Shown here: piece by piece, positions 49,513 through 59,020 of the stretch
Layout: each line of letters opens with the position of its first letter
Position numbering within the stretch: position 1 is the first letter of the stretch
NCBI RefSeq assembly: GCF_004352845.1
Contig: NZ_SJRX01000002.1
Location: 434,001 to 498,000 of the forward strand
Source: Luteimonas terricola
Lineage (GTDB): Bacteria; Pseudomonadota; Gammaproteobacteria; Xanthomonadales; Xanthomonadaceae
DNA: 64,000 bases
Direction of reading: 5' to 3'
Translations under genes and position numbers: made by a program
Notes under the pieces: model-generated
What the model saw: the letters and a program-made list of their open reading frames with translations, nothing else
What the model was told of the DNA's origin: nothing
The model's database searches: none

Positions 49513-51330
49513 ATGGATCCCGTGCCCGGCCTGGACCTCAGCCTCCCGCCCTTCGACCTGCTCGATGACGCGGGGCGCCGCCAACTGGAGGCCAGCGTCG
49601 ACATCGGCTTCCATCCCGCCGGCACCACCCTGATCGAGGCGGGCAAGGACTCGCCGCACGTCTTCATCATCCTCAAGGGCCTGGTCCACGCCCACCAGGT
49701 GGACGACCGCGGCCGCGAGGAGCGCTTCGCAGACTACGGGCCGGGCGACGTCATCGGTGCCTGGGCGGTCATGGCCGGGCGCGCGCGCCTGAGCTACCGC
49801 GCCGACGGCGACTGCCTGACCCACCTGGTCCCGGCCGCGACCTTTCGCCAGCTGCTGGCCGACAACCCCCCGGTCGCGGCGTACTTCAACGAGGGACTGG
49901 CCACCAAGGGCCGGCTCTCCAGCGGCAGCGAGCGGGGCGAGGCCGCGGAACTGATGGTGATCCGGGTCGGGGAGGCCGACCTCGCTCCCCCGGAACGCGT
50001 CGACGCGACGACCAGCATCGCCGAGGCCAGCGCACGCCTGCGCGAGCGGCGCGTGGACTGCCTGCTGGTCTACGACCCTGCGCACGACACCCCGGGCATC
50101 GTCACCCGTACCGACCTGCTGGAGGCACTGACGCGGCTGCGCCTGCCGCTGGAAGCGCCGATCGGCCCGCTGGCCAGCCGCCCGCTGGCCACCATCGGCA
50201 CGGGCGAAGTGCTGTTCCAGGCCCTGATCGACATGACCGAGCGCCAGATCGAGCGCGTGGTGGTCACCGAAGGCAGCCGGATCGCGGGGACCCTGGGCAT
50301 GGCCGAAGTGCTGGCCCACTTCGCCAGCCACTCGCACCTGATCAGCCTGCGCCTGGCCCGCGCGCGCGACATCGACGCCATCGCCGAGGCCGCCACCGGC
50401 ATGACCCGGCTGGTGCGCAGCCTCAATGTCAACGGCACGCGCATCCCCTACATGATGCAGCTGGTCAGCGCGCTCAACAGCCGCATCATGGCCCGCATCT
50501 TCGACCTGGTGGTCCCGGCGGAGCTGCGCGACCGCGTCTGCCTGCTGGTCATGGGCAGCGAAGGCCGCCACGAACAGCTGCTCAAGACCGACCAGGACAA
50601 CGCGCTGGTGCTCGCCGACGACCTCGACTGGCCGGGGCTCCCGGAGGCTATGGACCGCTTCAGCGCCGCACTGGCGAAAGTCGGCTATCCGCCCTGCCCC
50701 GGCAGGGTGATGGTCGACAATCCGCACTGGCGGATGAGCGCGGCGCAATGGCGCGATCGCATCGGCCAGTGGAAGCACGTGCACGGCGGCGAGGGTGCGC
50801 TGGACCTGTCGATCGCCCTCGACGCGCGGCCGGTCGCCGGCAACATGGCGCTGTTCGCGCCGGTCAAGGACGCCTTGATGGCGCTGGGCGACGACGGGAT
50901 CCTGCTCCACCACCTGGCCGCGGCCACGCTCGGGTTCGACACCCCGTTGACCTTCTTCGGCCGGGTCCGGGCCGACGGCGCCGGCACCGACATCAAGAAG
51001 GGCGGCATCTTCCCGGTGGTCCATGGCCTGCGCTGCCTGGCGCTGCGCCACGGGATCACCGCCACCGCCAGCCGCGAGCGCTGCGCCGCGCTGGTCGAGT
51101 GCGGCGAGCTGTCGCCCGGGCTGGGCCGGGACCTGCCGCAGGCGCTCAACGTGTTCCAGCACATGCGCCTGGATGCGCAGTTCGCTGCGCTGGCCGAGGG
51201 CAGGGCCGCCGACAACCACATCGATCCCACGCGGCTGCGCCGGCTCGACCGCGAACTGGTGCGCGACGCGCTGCACGTGGTCAAGGACTTCCGCAGCCAC
51301 ATCCGCCAAAGCTTCCACCTGCGCGACTAG
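49513..51330 (+). CDS. Cyclic-nucleotide-binding, CBS and DUF294 nucleotidyltransferase protein
   Basis: A 605-residue cytosolic protein. An N-terminal cNMP-binding fold (about 15-130: [24 protein letters not shown]) is followed by two CBS motifs (about 155-275). Then comes the DUF294 nucleotidyltransferase-like domain with [20 protein letters not shown], i.e. a G-S x n D-x-D-like active site, and a helical C-terminal domain resembling GlnD. Family members are often encoded near the acetate symporter genes, but their substrates are not established. The ATG at 49513 is set by the CACAAT box. The exonuclease gene begins one base after its stop. Confidence 0.88.
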   Translation: MDPVPGLDLSLPPFDLLDDAGRRQLEASVDIGFHPAGTTLIEAGKDSPHVFIILKGLVHAHQVDDRGREERFADYGPGDVIGAWAVMAGRARLSYRADGDCLTHLVPAATFRQLLADNPPVAAYFNEGLATKGRLSSGSERGEAAELMVIRVGEADLAPPERVDATTSIAEASARLRERRVDCLLVYDPAHDTPGIVTRTDLLEALTRLRLPLEAPIGPLASRPLATIGTGEVLFQALIDMTERQIERVVVTEGSRIAGTLGMAEVLAHFASHSHLISLRLARARDIDAIAEAATGMTRLVRSLNVNGTRIPYMMQLVSALNSRIMARIFDLVVPAELRDRVCLLVMGSEGRHEQLLKTDQDNALVLADDLDWPGLPEAMDRFSAALAKVGYPPCPGRVMVDNPHWRMSAAQWRDRIGQWKHVHGGEGALDLSIALDARPVAGNMALFAPVKDALMALGDDGILLHHLAAATLGFDTPLTFFGRVRADGAGTDIKKGGIFPVVHGLRCLALRHGITATASRERCAALVECGELSPGLGRDLPQALNVFQHMRLDAQFAALAEGRAADNHIDPTRLRRLDRELVRDALHVVKDFRSHIRQSFHLRD

Positions 51331-51331
51331 G

Positions 51332-51961
51332 ATGCGGGCATTCCGGCGCTGGTGGCTGCAACGGAAGGCCGGCGACGGCGAATGGGCCGGCCTGCTGAGG
51401 CCCGCGCCGCCCGGCGAGTGGATCAGCCTGGACCTGGAAACCACGGGCCTGGACCCGAAGCAGGACCACATCCTCAGCCTCGCCGCGGTGCCCGTGCGCG
51501 ATGGCCGGGTGCTGACCTCGGAGCGCTTCGAGCGCCGCATCCGCGCCGACCGCGAATTCGGCATCGATTCCATCCGCCACCACCACATCACCCCCGACGA
51601 GGCCGCCGAAGGCGTCGCGGTCACGGCCGCGGTGCGCGAGTTCCTGCACTGGCTGGAGGGACGCACCCTGCTCGGCTACCACCTGTCCTTCGACCTGGCG
51701 ATGCTGTCGCCGCACGTGCGCGGGCTGGCGGGTTTCGGGCTGCCCAACCCGCGCGTGGACCTGGCCGATGCCTACGCCGCGCGAGCGCGGCGGGCCCTGC
51801 CCAACGCGCCGCCCAACCTCGAGTTCCGGCACATCGCCGACAGCCTTGGCGTGCCGGTGCTGGGCCGCCACAGCGCGCTCGGCGACGCGGTCACCGTCGG
51901 CCTGTGCTGGCTGGCGCTGCAGGCGGCACGCGGGTCGGCCTATTCGACCAATGGCGAATAG
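51332..51961 (+). CDS. DnaQ-like 3'-5' exonuclease
   Basis: A 209-residue DEDDh exonuclease. Motif I is [11 protein letters not shown] (Asp-Glu), motif II lies in [13 protein letters not shown], and motif III is [11 protein letters not shown] (His-x4-Asp). It is a stand-alone proofreading-type nuclease. It starts one base after the DUF294 stop, so the two are coupled. Members next to DUF294 genes are seen widely in gammaproteobacteria, but a shared function is not proven. Confidence 0.88.
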   Translation: MRAFRRWWLQRKAGDGEWAGLLRPAPPGEWISLDLETTGLDPKQDHILSLAAVPVRDGRVLTSERFERRIRADREFGIDSIRHHHITPDEAAEGVAVTAAVREFLHWLEGRTLLGYHLSFDLAMLSPHVRGLAGFGLPNPRVDLADAYAARARRALPNAPPNLEFRHIADSLGVPVLGRHSALGDAVTVGLCWLALQAARGSAYSTNGE

Positions 51962-52029
51962 GCGGGCGCCGGCCGCGCAGTCAGGCTCGGGGAACCGCGC
52001 GCTATGCGGACATCCTGTGGGAGGGAGCA

Positions 52030-53400
52030 ATGACGACGAAACAACGCAATTCGCGGCGATTGCTGGCAACCGCGGTCCTGGTCGCACTGGCGGCCCCCGG
52101 CATGGCCTTCGCGCAGACCGCGAAGGAAGCAGAGCTGGAGGCACGGGTCGCGCAGCTCGAGGCGCAGATCCAGACCTTGCTGCAGGGGCAGCAACAGCAG
52201 CAGGAAAGCATCTCCCAGGCCCAGACCCGGCTCGACCAGGTCCAGGTCGCGCAGCCGGCGGCGGCGCCGCTGCAGTCCAAGCCGATCCTTGCCAACCCGG
52301 ACGCGGTGTTCACCTACGGTGGCTTCATCAAGTTCGACGCGATGGTCACCGACACCAGCGACGGCGCGATCGCCGAAGGCTCCGCGGGGCGCCTGTTCTA
52401 CGTGCCGAGCACGATCCCGGTCACCGCCAACGGCGCCGAGCCCGACAGCGACCCCTATACCGACTTCCATGCCGCCTTCTCGCGGTTCTGGTTCGCGGCC
52501 GACCACACCACCGAGGGCGGCGACAAGTTCCGCGCCTACATCGAGGCCGACATGTACGGCGGCGGCAGCGCGAACCTCGGCAACGAGGTCAGTACCAACA
52601 CCCACGGCGTCACCCTGCGCCAGGCCTTCGTGACCTGGAACAGCTGGCTGGCCGGCCAGACCTGGTCGAACTTCCAGGACGTGGCGGCGCTGCCGGAGGC
52701 CGTGGACTTCGTCGGCGTCACCGAAGGCACCACCTTCGTGCGCCAGGCGCAGATCCGCTACACCAGCGGGCCGTTCTCCGTTGCCCTGGAGAACCCGCAC
52801 ACCACGGTCAGCAACATCACCACTGCCGCGCGCAACAACGCCGGTGGCAGCGACTCCCTGCCCGACCTGACCGCGCGCTATGTGATGAAGGGTGACTGGG
52901 GCCACTTCAGCGCCGCCGGCCTGCTGCGCCAGCTCAAGTCCGGGGACGAGACCGCCACCGGCGCCGCGGTCAGCCTGTCCGGCCGGTTCAACATCGGCGC
53001 CAACGACGACATCCGCTGGATGGCCAACTACGGCAGCGGCATCGGCCGCTACCTCGGCTTCGGCCTGGGCGCCGACTCGGTGGTCGACGCCAACGGCAAC
53101 CTGCACGCGCAGGACGGTGCCGGCGGCTTCGTCGCCTGGCGCCATGCCTTCAACGGCAAGCTGCGCAGCAACCTGATGTATTCGGTGGCCGAGTTCGACA
53201 ACGACCGCAGCCTCGTGGGTTGGGGTCCGGGCAGTTTTGCCGCCACCGAGCGCGCGCAGTCCTTCCACGCCAACCTGATCTATTCGCCGTTCCCGAAGCT
53301 CGACATCGGCGCCGAGATCGGCTGGGGCCAGCGTGAGCTCGAGGACAACCGCAAGGGCGACCTCAAGCGCATCCAGACGACCGTCAAGTACACCTTCTGA
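52030..53400 (+). CDS. DcaP-like trimeric outer-membrane porin
   Basis: A 456-residue outer-membrane precursor. It has a signal peptide (MTTKQRNSRRLLATAVLVALAAPGMAFAQ), an N-terminal coiled coil (ELEARVAQLEAQIQTLLQGQ) ahead of the barrel, and a barrel ending in Phe (KYTF) as outer-membrane proteins do. The N-terminal coiled coil plus FTYGGFIKFDAM is typical of DcaP porins, which import dicarboxylates and similar acids. GGGAGGGAGCA precedes the ATG. It lies upstream of the solute symporter pair, suggesting a route from porin to symporter. Confidence 0.85.
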   Translation: MTTKQRNSRRLLATAVLVALAAPGMAFAQTAKEAELEARVAQLEAQIQTLLQGQQQQQESISQAQTRLDQVQVAQPAAAPLQSKPILANPDAVFTYGGFIKFDAMVTDTSDGAIAEGSAGRLFYVPSTIPVTANGAEPDSDPYTDFHAAFSRFWFAADHTTEGGDKFRAYIEADMYGGGSANLGNEVSTNTHGVTLRQAFVTWNSWLAGQTWSNFQDVAALPEAVDFVGVTEGTTFVRQAQIRYTSGPFSVALENPHTTVSNITTAARNNAGGSDSLPDLTARYVMKGDWGHFSAAGLLRQLKSGDETATGAAVSLSGRFNIGANDDIRWMANYGSGIGRYLGFGLGADSVVDANGNLHAQDGAGGFVAWRHAFNGKLRSNLMYSVAEFDNDRSLVGWGPGSFAATERAQSFHANLIYSPFPKLDIGAEIGWGQRELEDNRKGDLKRIQTTVKYTF

Positions 53401-53429
53401 TCCACCTGCCTGAGGGGGCAAAGACAGCC

Positions 53430-53687
53430 ATGTCCGAGAAATCACCACAAAATTACTGGAAGGCCAATCTCCGGATCATCTTCATCTGCATGGGCATCTG
53501 GGCCCTGGTGTCGTACGGGTTCGGCATCATCCTGCGCCCGCTGCTCGCGGGCATCCGCATCGGCGGCACCGACCTGGGCTTCTGGTTCGCGCAGCAGGGT
53601 TCGATCCTGACCTTCATCGCGCTCATCGTTTTCTACACCTGGTACATGAACCGGCTCGATCGCGAGTACGACGTGGACGAGCAATAA
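53430..53687 (+). CDS. DUF4212 small subunit of a sodium:solute symporter
   Basis: An 85-residue protein with two membrane segments (about 17-36 and 52-72). It opens KSPQNYWKANLRIIFICMG and ends YTWYMNRLDREYDVDEQ, the DUF4212 pattern. Such small partners are encoded directly before symporters of the VC_2705 subfamily. It is 29 bases after the porin stop and 10 bases before the symporter. Not the YjcH/DUF485 partner of ActP, though analogous. Confidence 0.85.
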   Translation: MSEKSPQNYWKANLRIIFICMGIWALVSYGFGIILRPLLAGIRIGGTDLGFWFAQQGSILTFIALIVFYTWYMNRLDREYDVDEQ

Positions 53688-53697
53688 GGGGCCGACC

Positions 53698-55473
53698 ATG
53701 GATCAGTTCACTCTCAACCTCATCTTCGTCGGCGGCTCGTTCCTGGTCTACATCGCGATCGCGATCTGGGCGCGCGCCGCTTCCACCTCCGAGTTCTACG
53801 CCGCGGGCCGCAGTGTCCATCCGGTCATGAACGGCATGGCGATCGCCGCGGACTGGATGTCGGCGGCCTCGTTCATCTCGATGGCGGGCCTGATCGCCTT
53901 CGTCGGCTACGGCAACTCCGCCTACCTGATGGGCTGGACCGGCGGCTACGTGCTGCTGGCGATGCTGCTGGCACCCTACCTGCGCAAGTTCGGCCGCTTC
54001 ACCGTGCCCGAGTTCATCGGCGACCGCTACTACAGCCGCACCGCGCGCCTGGTGGCGGTGGCGTCGCTGCTGATGATCTCGATCACCTACGTGATCGGGC
54101 AGATGACCGGCGCCGGCGTGGCGTTCTCGCGCTTCCTCGAGGTGGATACCAATACCGGCCTGCTGATCGCCTCGACGGTGGTGTTCGTGTATGCGGTGCT
54201 GGGCGGCATGAAGGGCATCACCTACACCCAGGTGGCGCAGTACATCGTGCTGATCATCGCCTACACCATCCCGGCGGTGTTCATCTCGCTGCAGCTGACA
54301 GAGAACCCGATCCCGCAGCTGGGCCTGTTCTCCACCCATGTCGACAGTGGCATGCCGCTGCTGGCCAGGCTTGACCAGATCCTGGTGGACCTGGGCTTCA
54401 ACGACTACACCGGCCTGCATGATTCGACGCTCAACATGACGCTGTTCACGCTGTCGCTGATGGTCGGCACCGCGGGCCTGCCGCACGTGATCGTCCGCTT
54501 CTTCACCGTGCCCAAGGTGTCGGACGCGCGCAAGTCGGCGGGCTGGGCGCTGGTGTTCATCGCCCTGCTCTACACCGTGGCCCCGGCCGTGGGCGCGATG
54601 GCGCGGCTGAACATCCTCACCACGATCTATCCCGAAGGCACCCAGGCCCCGTCGCTCACCTATGAGGCGCGCCCGGACTGGATGCACACCTGGGAACAGA
54701 CCGGCCTGCTGGCGTTCGAGGACAAGAACGGCGACGGCATGATCCAGTCCTACAACGAGGCCAGCACCGAGTTCGCCGCGGTCGCGGCCGAGCGCGGCTG
54801 GCAGGGCAACGAGATGGTCACCTTCAACCAGGACATCCTGGTGCTGGCGAACCCGGAGATCGCGCGCCTGCCGGGCTGGGTGATCGCCCTGATCGCGGCC
54901 GGCGGCCTGGCCGCAGCGCTGTCGACGGCGGCAGGCCTGCTGCTGGCGATCTCGTCGGCGGTGAGCCATGACCTGATCAAGCGCACGTTCAAGCCCGACA
55001 TCACCGAAAAGGGAGAGCTCCTGGCGGCGCGCGTGTCGATGGCGGCCGCGATCGTGCTCGCGACGTGGCTCGGCATGAATCCACCGGGATTCGCGGCGCA
55101 AACCGTGGCGTTCGCGTTCGGACTGGCGGCAAGCTCGCTGTTCCCGGCGATCATGATGGGCATCTTCTCCACGAAGATGAACTCCACGGGCGCGGTGGTC
55201 GGCATGCTGACCGGCCTGATCGCCACCAGCGTGTACCTGTTCACCTACAAGGGCTGGTTCTTCATCCCGGGCACGAACATGCTCACCGACTCCCCGGAGA
55301 ACTGGCTGTTCGGCATCTCGCCGCTGGGCTTCGGCGCGATCGGCGCGCTCCTCAACTTCATCGCCGCCTACATCACGATGAAGCTGACCAAGCCGGTGCC
55401 GGAGCACATCCAGCACCTGGTCGAGGACATCCGCGTCCCGCGTGGCGCGGGCGCGGCCACCGCGCACCATTGA
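53698..55473 (+). CDS. Sodium:solute symporter, VC_2705-like subfamily (carboxylate uptake)
   Basis: A 591-residue inner-membrane symporter with about 13 segments. It has WMSAASFISMAGLIAF (SSS signature), FVYAVLGGMKGITYTQVAQY and GTAGLPHVIVRFFTVPKVSDARKS. It also has a hydrophilic loop of about 95 residues (PEGTQAPSLTY to MVTFNQDILVLANPE) with an EF-hand-like DKNGDGMIQS. It is of the ActP/DUF4212-partner branch; substrate is probably acetate or another short carboxylate. The upstream ATG has an AAGGGGCC site. A terminator follows. Confidence 0.88.
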   Translation: MDQFTLNLIFVGGSFLVYIAIAIWARAASTSEFYAAGRSVHPVMNGMAIAADWMSAASFISMAGLIAFVGYGNSAYLMGWTGGYVLLAMLLAPYLRKFGRFTVPEFIGDRYYSRTARLVAVASLLMISITYVIGQMTGAGVAFSRFLEVDTNTGLLIASTVVFVYAVLGGMKGITYTQVAQYIVLIIAYTIPAVFISLQLTENPIPQLGLFSTHVDSGMPLLARLDQILVDLGFNDYTGLHDSTLNMTLFTLSLMVGTAGLPHVIVRFFTVPKVSDARKSAGWALVFIALLYTVAPAVGAMARLNILTTIYPEGTQAPSLTYEARPDWMHTWEQTGLLAFEDKNGDGMIQSYNEASTEFAAVAAERGWQGNEMVTFNQDILVLANPEIARLPGWVIALIAAGGLAAALSTAAGLLLAISSAVSHDLIKRTFKPDITEKGELLAARVSMAAAIVLATWLGMNPPGFAAQTVAFAFGLAASSLFPAIMMGIFSTKMNSTGAVVGMLTGLIATSVYLFTYKGWFFIPGTNMLTDSPENWLFGISPLGFGAIGALLNFIAAYITMKLTKPVPEHIQHLVEDIRVPRGAGAATAHH

Positions 55474-55494
55474 TCCACGTACTGTGCTGAAACG

Positions 55495-55533
55495 ACGGCC
55501 CGCTCCCGGCAACGGGGGCGGGCCGTCCTTCTT
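55495..55533 (+). terminator. Rho-independent terminator after the symporter gene
   Basis: Stem ACGGCCCGC/GCGGGCCGT around TCCCGGCAACGGGG, then CCTTCTT. The inner CCCGG/ACGGGG extends the stem. Confidence 0.78.
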
Positions 55534-55610
55534 CCGGGACGCGCGATGCTGCGTGTCCGGCGCCGACTACAATCCCCTGCCATCCATCCGACACTGCATC
55601 GGGAGCATCC

Positions 55611-56129
55611 ATGCTGCTGGAGTTCATCGCCATCATCGCCGCCGGTTTCGGCCTGGCCGGCATCGTGCTCTCGATCAACATCGCGTTGCGCAGGCGCCTG
55701 CCGCAGTGGATCGTGCCCGCCGCGGCCGGCGCCGGGATGCTGCTCATGGCGATCTGGCTGGAGTACTCATGGCTCGACCGGACGACCGCCACCTTCCCGG
55801 ACGGCGTCGAGGTCGCCTCCACCAACCAGGTCCGCTCCTGGTACCGGCCCTGGACCTACGTCGTCCCGCTCACCAACCGGCTGATCGCCGTCGACCACCG
55901 CTTCGACCGCCGCCATGCCGACGTGCCGGGCCAGGTGCTGACGCGCGTGATCCTCGCCGGTCGCTGGGAGCCCATGCGGCAGTACGGCGTGGTGTTCGAC
56001 TGCAACCTGGATCGCCGGGCCGACCTGCTCGACGAGGTTGAACTCGACCACGGCGGGCAGTTGAAGAACGCGAACTGGGTGCGGCTGTCCGCCGACGATC
56101 CAGTGATGCAGGCCGCCTGCGGCCGCTAG
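55611..56129 (+). CDS. Uncharacterised two-helix membrane protein
   Basis: A 172-residue protein with two N-terminal membrane segments (about residues 5-25 and 33-50) and a soluble C-terminal domain of about 115 residues. The soluble part contains RPWTYVVPLTNRLIAVDHR and MRQYGVVFDCNLDRRADLL. I recognise no family. The ATG at 55611 has GGGAGCATCC upstream, and a TACAAT -10 lies at 55566-55571, giving a leader of about 35 nt. It is a normal-looking gene of its own; codon use matches its neighbours. Confidence 0.75.
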   Translation: MLLEFIAIIAAGFGLAGIVLSINIALRRRLPQWIVPAAAGAGMLLMAIWLEYSWLDRTTATFPDGVEVASTNQVRSWYRPWTYVVPLTNRLIAVDHRFDRRHADVPGQVLTRVILAGRWEPMRQYGVVFDCNLDRRADLLDEVELDHGGQLKNANWVRLSADDPVMQAACGR

Positions 56130-56149
56130 CCGCACGCGACGGGGCCTGC

Positions 56150-56533
56150 TCAGCGCTGCGGCGGCGCGGCCAGCTCCTTCGCGTCGAGCAGGCCGTCGCC
56201 GTTCGTATCCTGCTTCGCGAAGCGCTCGGCCAGCCGCGCGCGGTGCTGCTGGAGCGTGACCGGCCCGCCCTTGCCGCCGGGCAGTTCGGCCGACGTCAGC
56301 ACGCCGTTGCCATCGCGATCCATTTCCCGGAACGCGTAGCCCATCCAGTCGAGGTACTCGGCAAGCGATACCCGGCCGTCGCCATCGGCATCCATGCGTT
56401 CGAGGTAGTCACCGGTGGCGGTGACCTGGGCCGTGGCCGGCAGGGACACGGCCGCAGCCGCCGCGCCCACAAGCAGGGACAGGCCGAACGCAAAGCGGCC
56501 CGGCTGTTTCCAGCCGGGCCGCCGCGCATCCAT
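56150..56533 (-). CDS. EF-hand calcium-binding protein
   Basis: A 127-residue exported protein. A signal (WKQPGRFAFGLSLLVGAAAAAVSLPATAQ) is followed by three EF-hand loops: DADGDGRVSLAEY, DRDGNGVLTSAEL and DTNGDGLLDAKEL, each with Asp at 1, 3, 5 and Glu at 12. It should bind calcium in the periplasm. The ATG at 56533 is chosen; a GTG at 56551 adds six residues. It lies 31 bases after the desaturase start region's downstream end, on the same strand as the desaturase gene. Confidence 0.87.
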   Translation of the reverse strand: MDARRPGWKQPGRFAFGLSLLVGAAAAAVSLPATAQVTATGDYLERMDADGDGRVSLAEYLDWMGYAFREMDRDGNGVLTSAELPGGKGGPVTLQQHRARLAERFAKQDTNGDGLLDAKELAAPPQR

Positions 56534-56564
56534 GTCGATCACCGCGGGCACGCGCCCCGTCGCC

Positions 56565-57773
56565 TCAGCCGCGCGCGGGCTGCAGCGAATACCCCTTCAG
56601 CCGCGCGGCGTAGTCCTGCAGCGCGCGGATGCCGCTGGCCTCGGCCTCGCGGCACCAGGCCTGCAGGTTGGCCAGCGATTCCGAGGCGTCGTGGCTGCGC
56701 GCCTCGAGCAGCGCCGCCAGGCGGGCGCGGTGCTCGACCAGGGTGCGGATGCGCGGGCGCTGTTCGACCCAGTCCTGCAGCTGCGCGCGCGCATCGGGTT
56801 TCAGCCAGCGGCCGTCGTCGACCAGGCCGCGGCGCAGCTTGCGCGGCAGCAGCGCGCGCAGCCTGGCACCGGCAGCGGCGGCCTCCTCGCGCAGGGCCGG
56901 CTTCAGCACGCGCTTCTGGTAGTCGGTCATGGCCTGGAAGCGCAGCGCCAGCAGGGCCTTGAGGGTGTCGCTGTCAGGCACATGGATGTTCGGGCGCACG
57001 TCCAGAGACGGCGCCACGCGCAGCACCTTCGCCAGGCGCACCGCCTGCAGGCCCTTGATCACGGCCCAGCCGATGTCGAACTCCCAGCGGCGCAGGGCGA
57101 ACTTGGCCGAGCTCGGGAAGGCGTGGTGGTTGTTGTGCAGCTCTTCGCCGCCGATCCACACCGCCCAGGGGCTGAGGTTGGTGGCGGTGTCGGTGGTCTC
57201 GAAGTTGCGGTAGCCCCACCAGTGGCCGAGGCCGTTGACCACGCCGGCGGCCCAGAACGGGATCCACGCCATCTGGATCGCCCAGATCGCGACGCCCGCG
57301 GCGCCGAACAGGACGATGTTGATGGCCAGCATCAGCACGGGCCCCATGGTCGCGTGGGGCGTGTAGAGCCTGCGCTCGATCCCGTCGTCGGGCGTGCCGC
57401 GGCCGTACTGCTCCATGTCGGCGCGCTCCGCCCGCGCCTCGCGGTAGAGCTCGGCGCCGCGCCAGAAGACCGCCTTGATGCCCTTGTGCATGGGGCTGTG
57501 CGGGTCTTCCTCGGTTTCGCAGCGCGCGTGGTGCTTGCGATGGATGGCCACCCATTCACGGGTGATCATCGACGTGGTCAGCCAGCACCAGAAGCGGAAG
57601 AAGTGCGCCAGCACGGGATGGAAGTCGACGCCGCGGTGGGTCTGGCTGCGATGCAGGTACAGCGTCACCGTGAAGATCGTCAGCTGGGTGACGACCAGGA
57701 AATAGGCGAACAGTCCCCAGAAACCGGATTGGACGAGGCCGCCGGCGAGGAAATCGAGCAGGGAAGCAGGCAT
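56565..57773 (-). CDS. Membrane fatty acid desaturase (OLE1/DesC-like)
   Basis: A 402-residue enzyme with four or five membrane segments and three His boxes: HRSQTH (HRxxxH), HRKHH (HxxHH) and HNNHH (HxxHH). These bind the di-iron centre that inserts a cis double bond in an acyl chain, probably delta-9. Beyond the normal core the C-terminal 130 residues are Arg/Ala-rich helices (LREEAAAAGARLRALL). The ATG at 57773 (MPASLLDFLAGG) is chosen. It is divergent from the reductase gene. Confidence 0.92.
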   Translation of the reverse strand: MPASLLDFLAGGLVQSGFWGLFAYFLVVTQLTIFTVTLYLHRSQTHRGVDFHPVLAHFFRFWCWLTTSMITREWVAIHRKHHARCETEEDPHSPMHKGIKAVFWRGAELYREARAERADMEQYGRGTPDDGIERRLYTPHATMGPVLMLAINIVLFGAAGVAIWAIQMAWIPFWAAGVVNGLGHWWGYRNFETTDTATNLSPWAVWIGGEELHNNHHAFPSSAKFALRRWEFDIGWAVIKGLQAVRLAKVLRVAPSLDVRPNIHVPDSDTLKALLALRFQAMTDYQKRVLKPALREEAAAAGARLRALLPRKLRRGLVDDGRWLKPDARAQLQDWVEQRPRIRTLVEHRARLAALLEARSHDASESLANLQAWCREAEASGIRALQDYAARLKGYSLQPARG

Positions 57774-57943
57774 GGTATGGGGGTCAGGGCGAAGTACGCC
57801 CCCATGATGGAACGCGGCACCGGCGATTGCCAGCCCTGGGAAGGCGGGTGCGACAGGCGGGCGACAGGTCCGTGACGGACCGTTTCCGCACCGCAACGCC
57901 GCGCCGGGCATGCTGGATGACTCCGACACACGGGAGCACGGCC
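57774..57943. promoter_or_regulatory. Intergenic region between desaturase and GHQR genes
   Basis: 170 bases without a gene. An inverted repeat ATGGGGG ... CCCCCAT spans 57777-57805, just upstream of the desaturase ATG and within the expected leader. It might be an operator. No strong -35/-10 pair was located. The reductase ATG is preceded by GGGAGCACGGCC. Confidence 0.4.
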
Positions 57944-58936
57944 ATGGGCCTCCTGATCGACGGCCGCTGGGTGGACCAGTGGTACGACACTTCCAGCACC
58001 GGTGGGCGCTTCGTCCGCACCGACGCCCAGTTCCGCAGCTGGATCACGCCCGACGGCCGCCCCGGCCCCGGCGGCGAGGGCGGCTTTGCCGCCGAACCCG
58101 GGCGCTACCGCCTGTACGTCTGCCTCGCCTGTCCCTGGGCCCACCGCACGCTCATCTTGCGCGCGCTCAAGGGCCTGGAGGAGATGATCCCGGTCTCGAT
58201 CGTGAATCCGTACATGGGCGAGAACGGCTGGACCTTCGAGCCTGCCGACGGCGTCGCACCCGACCCGGAGGGCGCGCGCTACCTGTACGAGGTCTACCTC
58301 CGTGCGCAGCCGGACTACAGCGGGCGGGTCACCGTGCCGGTGCTGTGGGACCACGAACGCAACACCATCGTCAACAACGAATCCTCGGAGATCATCCGCA
58401 TCCTCAACTCCGCCTTCGACGCCGTCGGCGCCCGTCCGGGCGACTACGCGCCGACGGCACTGCTGCCGGAGATCGACGCGCTCAACGCGCGCATCTACGA
58501 CGCCATCAACAACGGCGTGTACAAGGCCGGCTTCGCCACGGACCAGGACGTCTACGAGGAAGAGGTGTCCCGCCTGTTCGACGCGCTGGACGACGTGGAC
58601 CAGCGCCTCGCGCAGCGCCGGTACCTGCTGGGCGAGCGCATCACCGAGGCCGACTGGCGGCTGTTCACCACCCTGCTGCGCTTCGATCCCGTGTACCACG
58701 GCCATTTCAAGTGCAACCTGCGCCGCATCGCCGACTATCCGCAGCTGTCGGGCTACCTGCGCGAGCTGTACCAGTGGCCCGGGGTGGCCGGCACGGTCGA
58801 CTTCGACCACATCAAGCAGCACTACTACCGCAGCCATCCCACCATCAATCCGAACGGCATCGTGCCGCTGGGCCCGCTGCAGGACCTGGGCGCAGCGCAC
58901 GGCCGCGGGAACCTGCCGGCCGCGCCGGTGCCGTAG
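57944..58936 (+). CDS. Glutathionyl-hydroquinone reductase (YqjG-type)
   Basis: A 330-residue omega-class GST-like reductase that removes glutathione from hydroquinones. The catalytic motif is YVCLACPWAHRTLIL (Cys-Pro-Trp). Other marks are PVLWDHERNTIVNNESSEIIR and the C-terminal GHFKCNLRRIADYPQL with the YHGHFKCN signature. Length (about 320-330) is typical. It is divergent from the desaturase gene and followed by mutM after 84 bases. Confidence 0.93.
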   Translation: MGLLIDGRWVDQWYDTSSTGGRFVRTDAQFRSWITPDGRPGPGGEGGFAAEPGRYRLYVCLACPWAHRTLILRALKGLEEMIPVSIVNPYMGENGWTFEPADGVAPDPEGARYLYEVYLRAQPDYSGRVTVPVLWDHERNTIVNNESSEIIRILNSAFDAVGARPGDYAPTALLPEIDALNARIYDAINNGVYKAGFATDQDVYEEEVSRLFDALDDVDQRLAQRRYLLGERITEADWRLFTTLLRFDPVYHGHFKCNLRRIADYPQLSGYLRELYQWPGVAGTVDFDHIKQHYYRSHPTINPNGIVPLGPLQDLGAAHGRGNLPAAPVP

Positions 58937-59020
58937 GTCGACCACCACGCGGGGGCGGTCGCGCGCCAGCCACCACCGCGCGCCTTGCACCGCCCCCCCA
59001 CGCGCCCCCACGCTGCCGCC

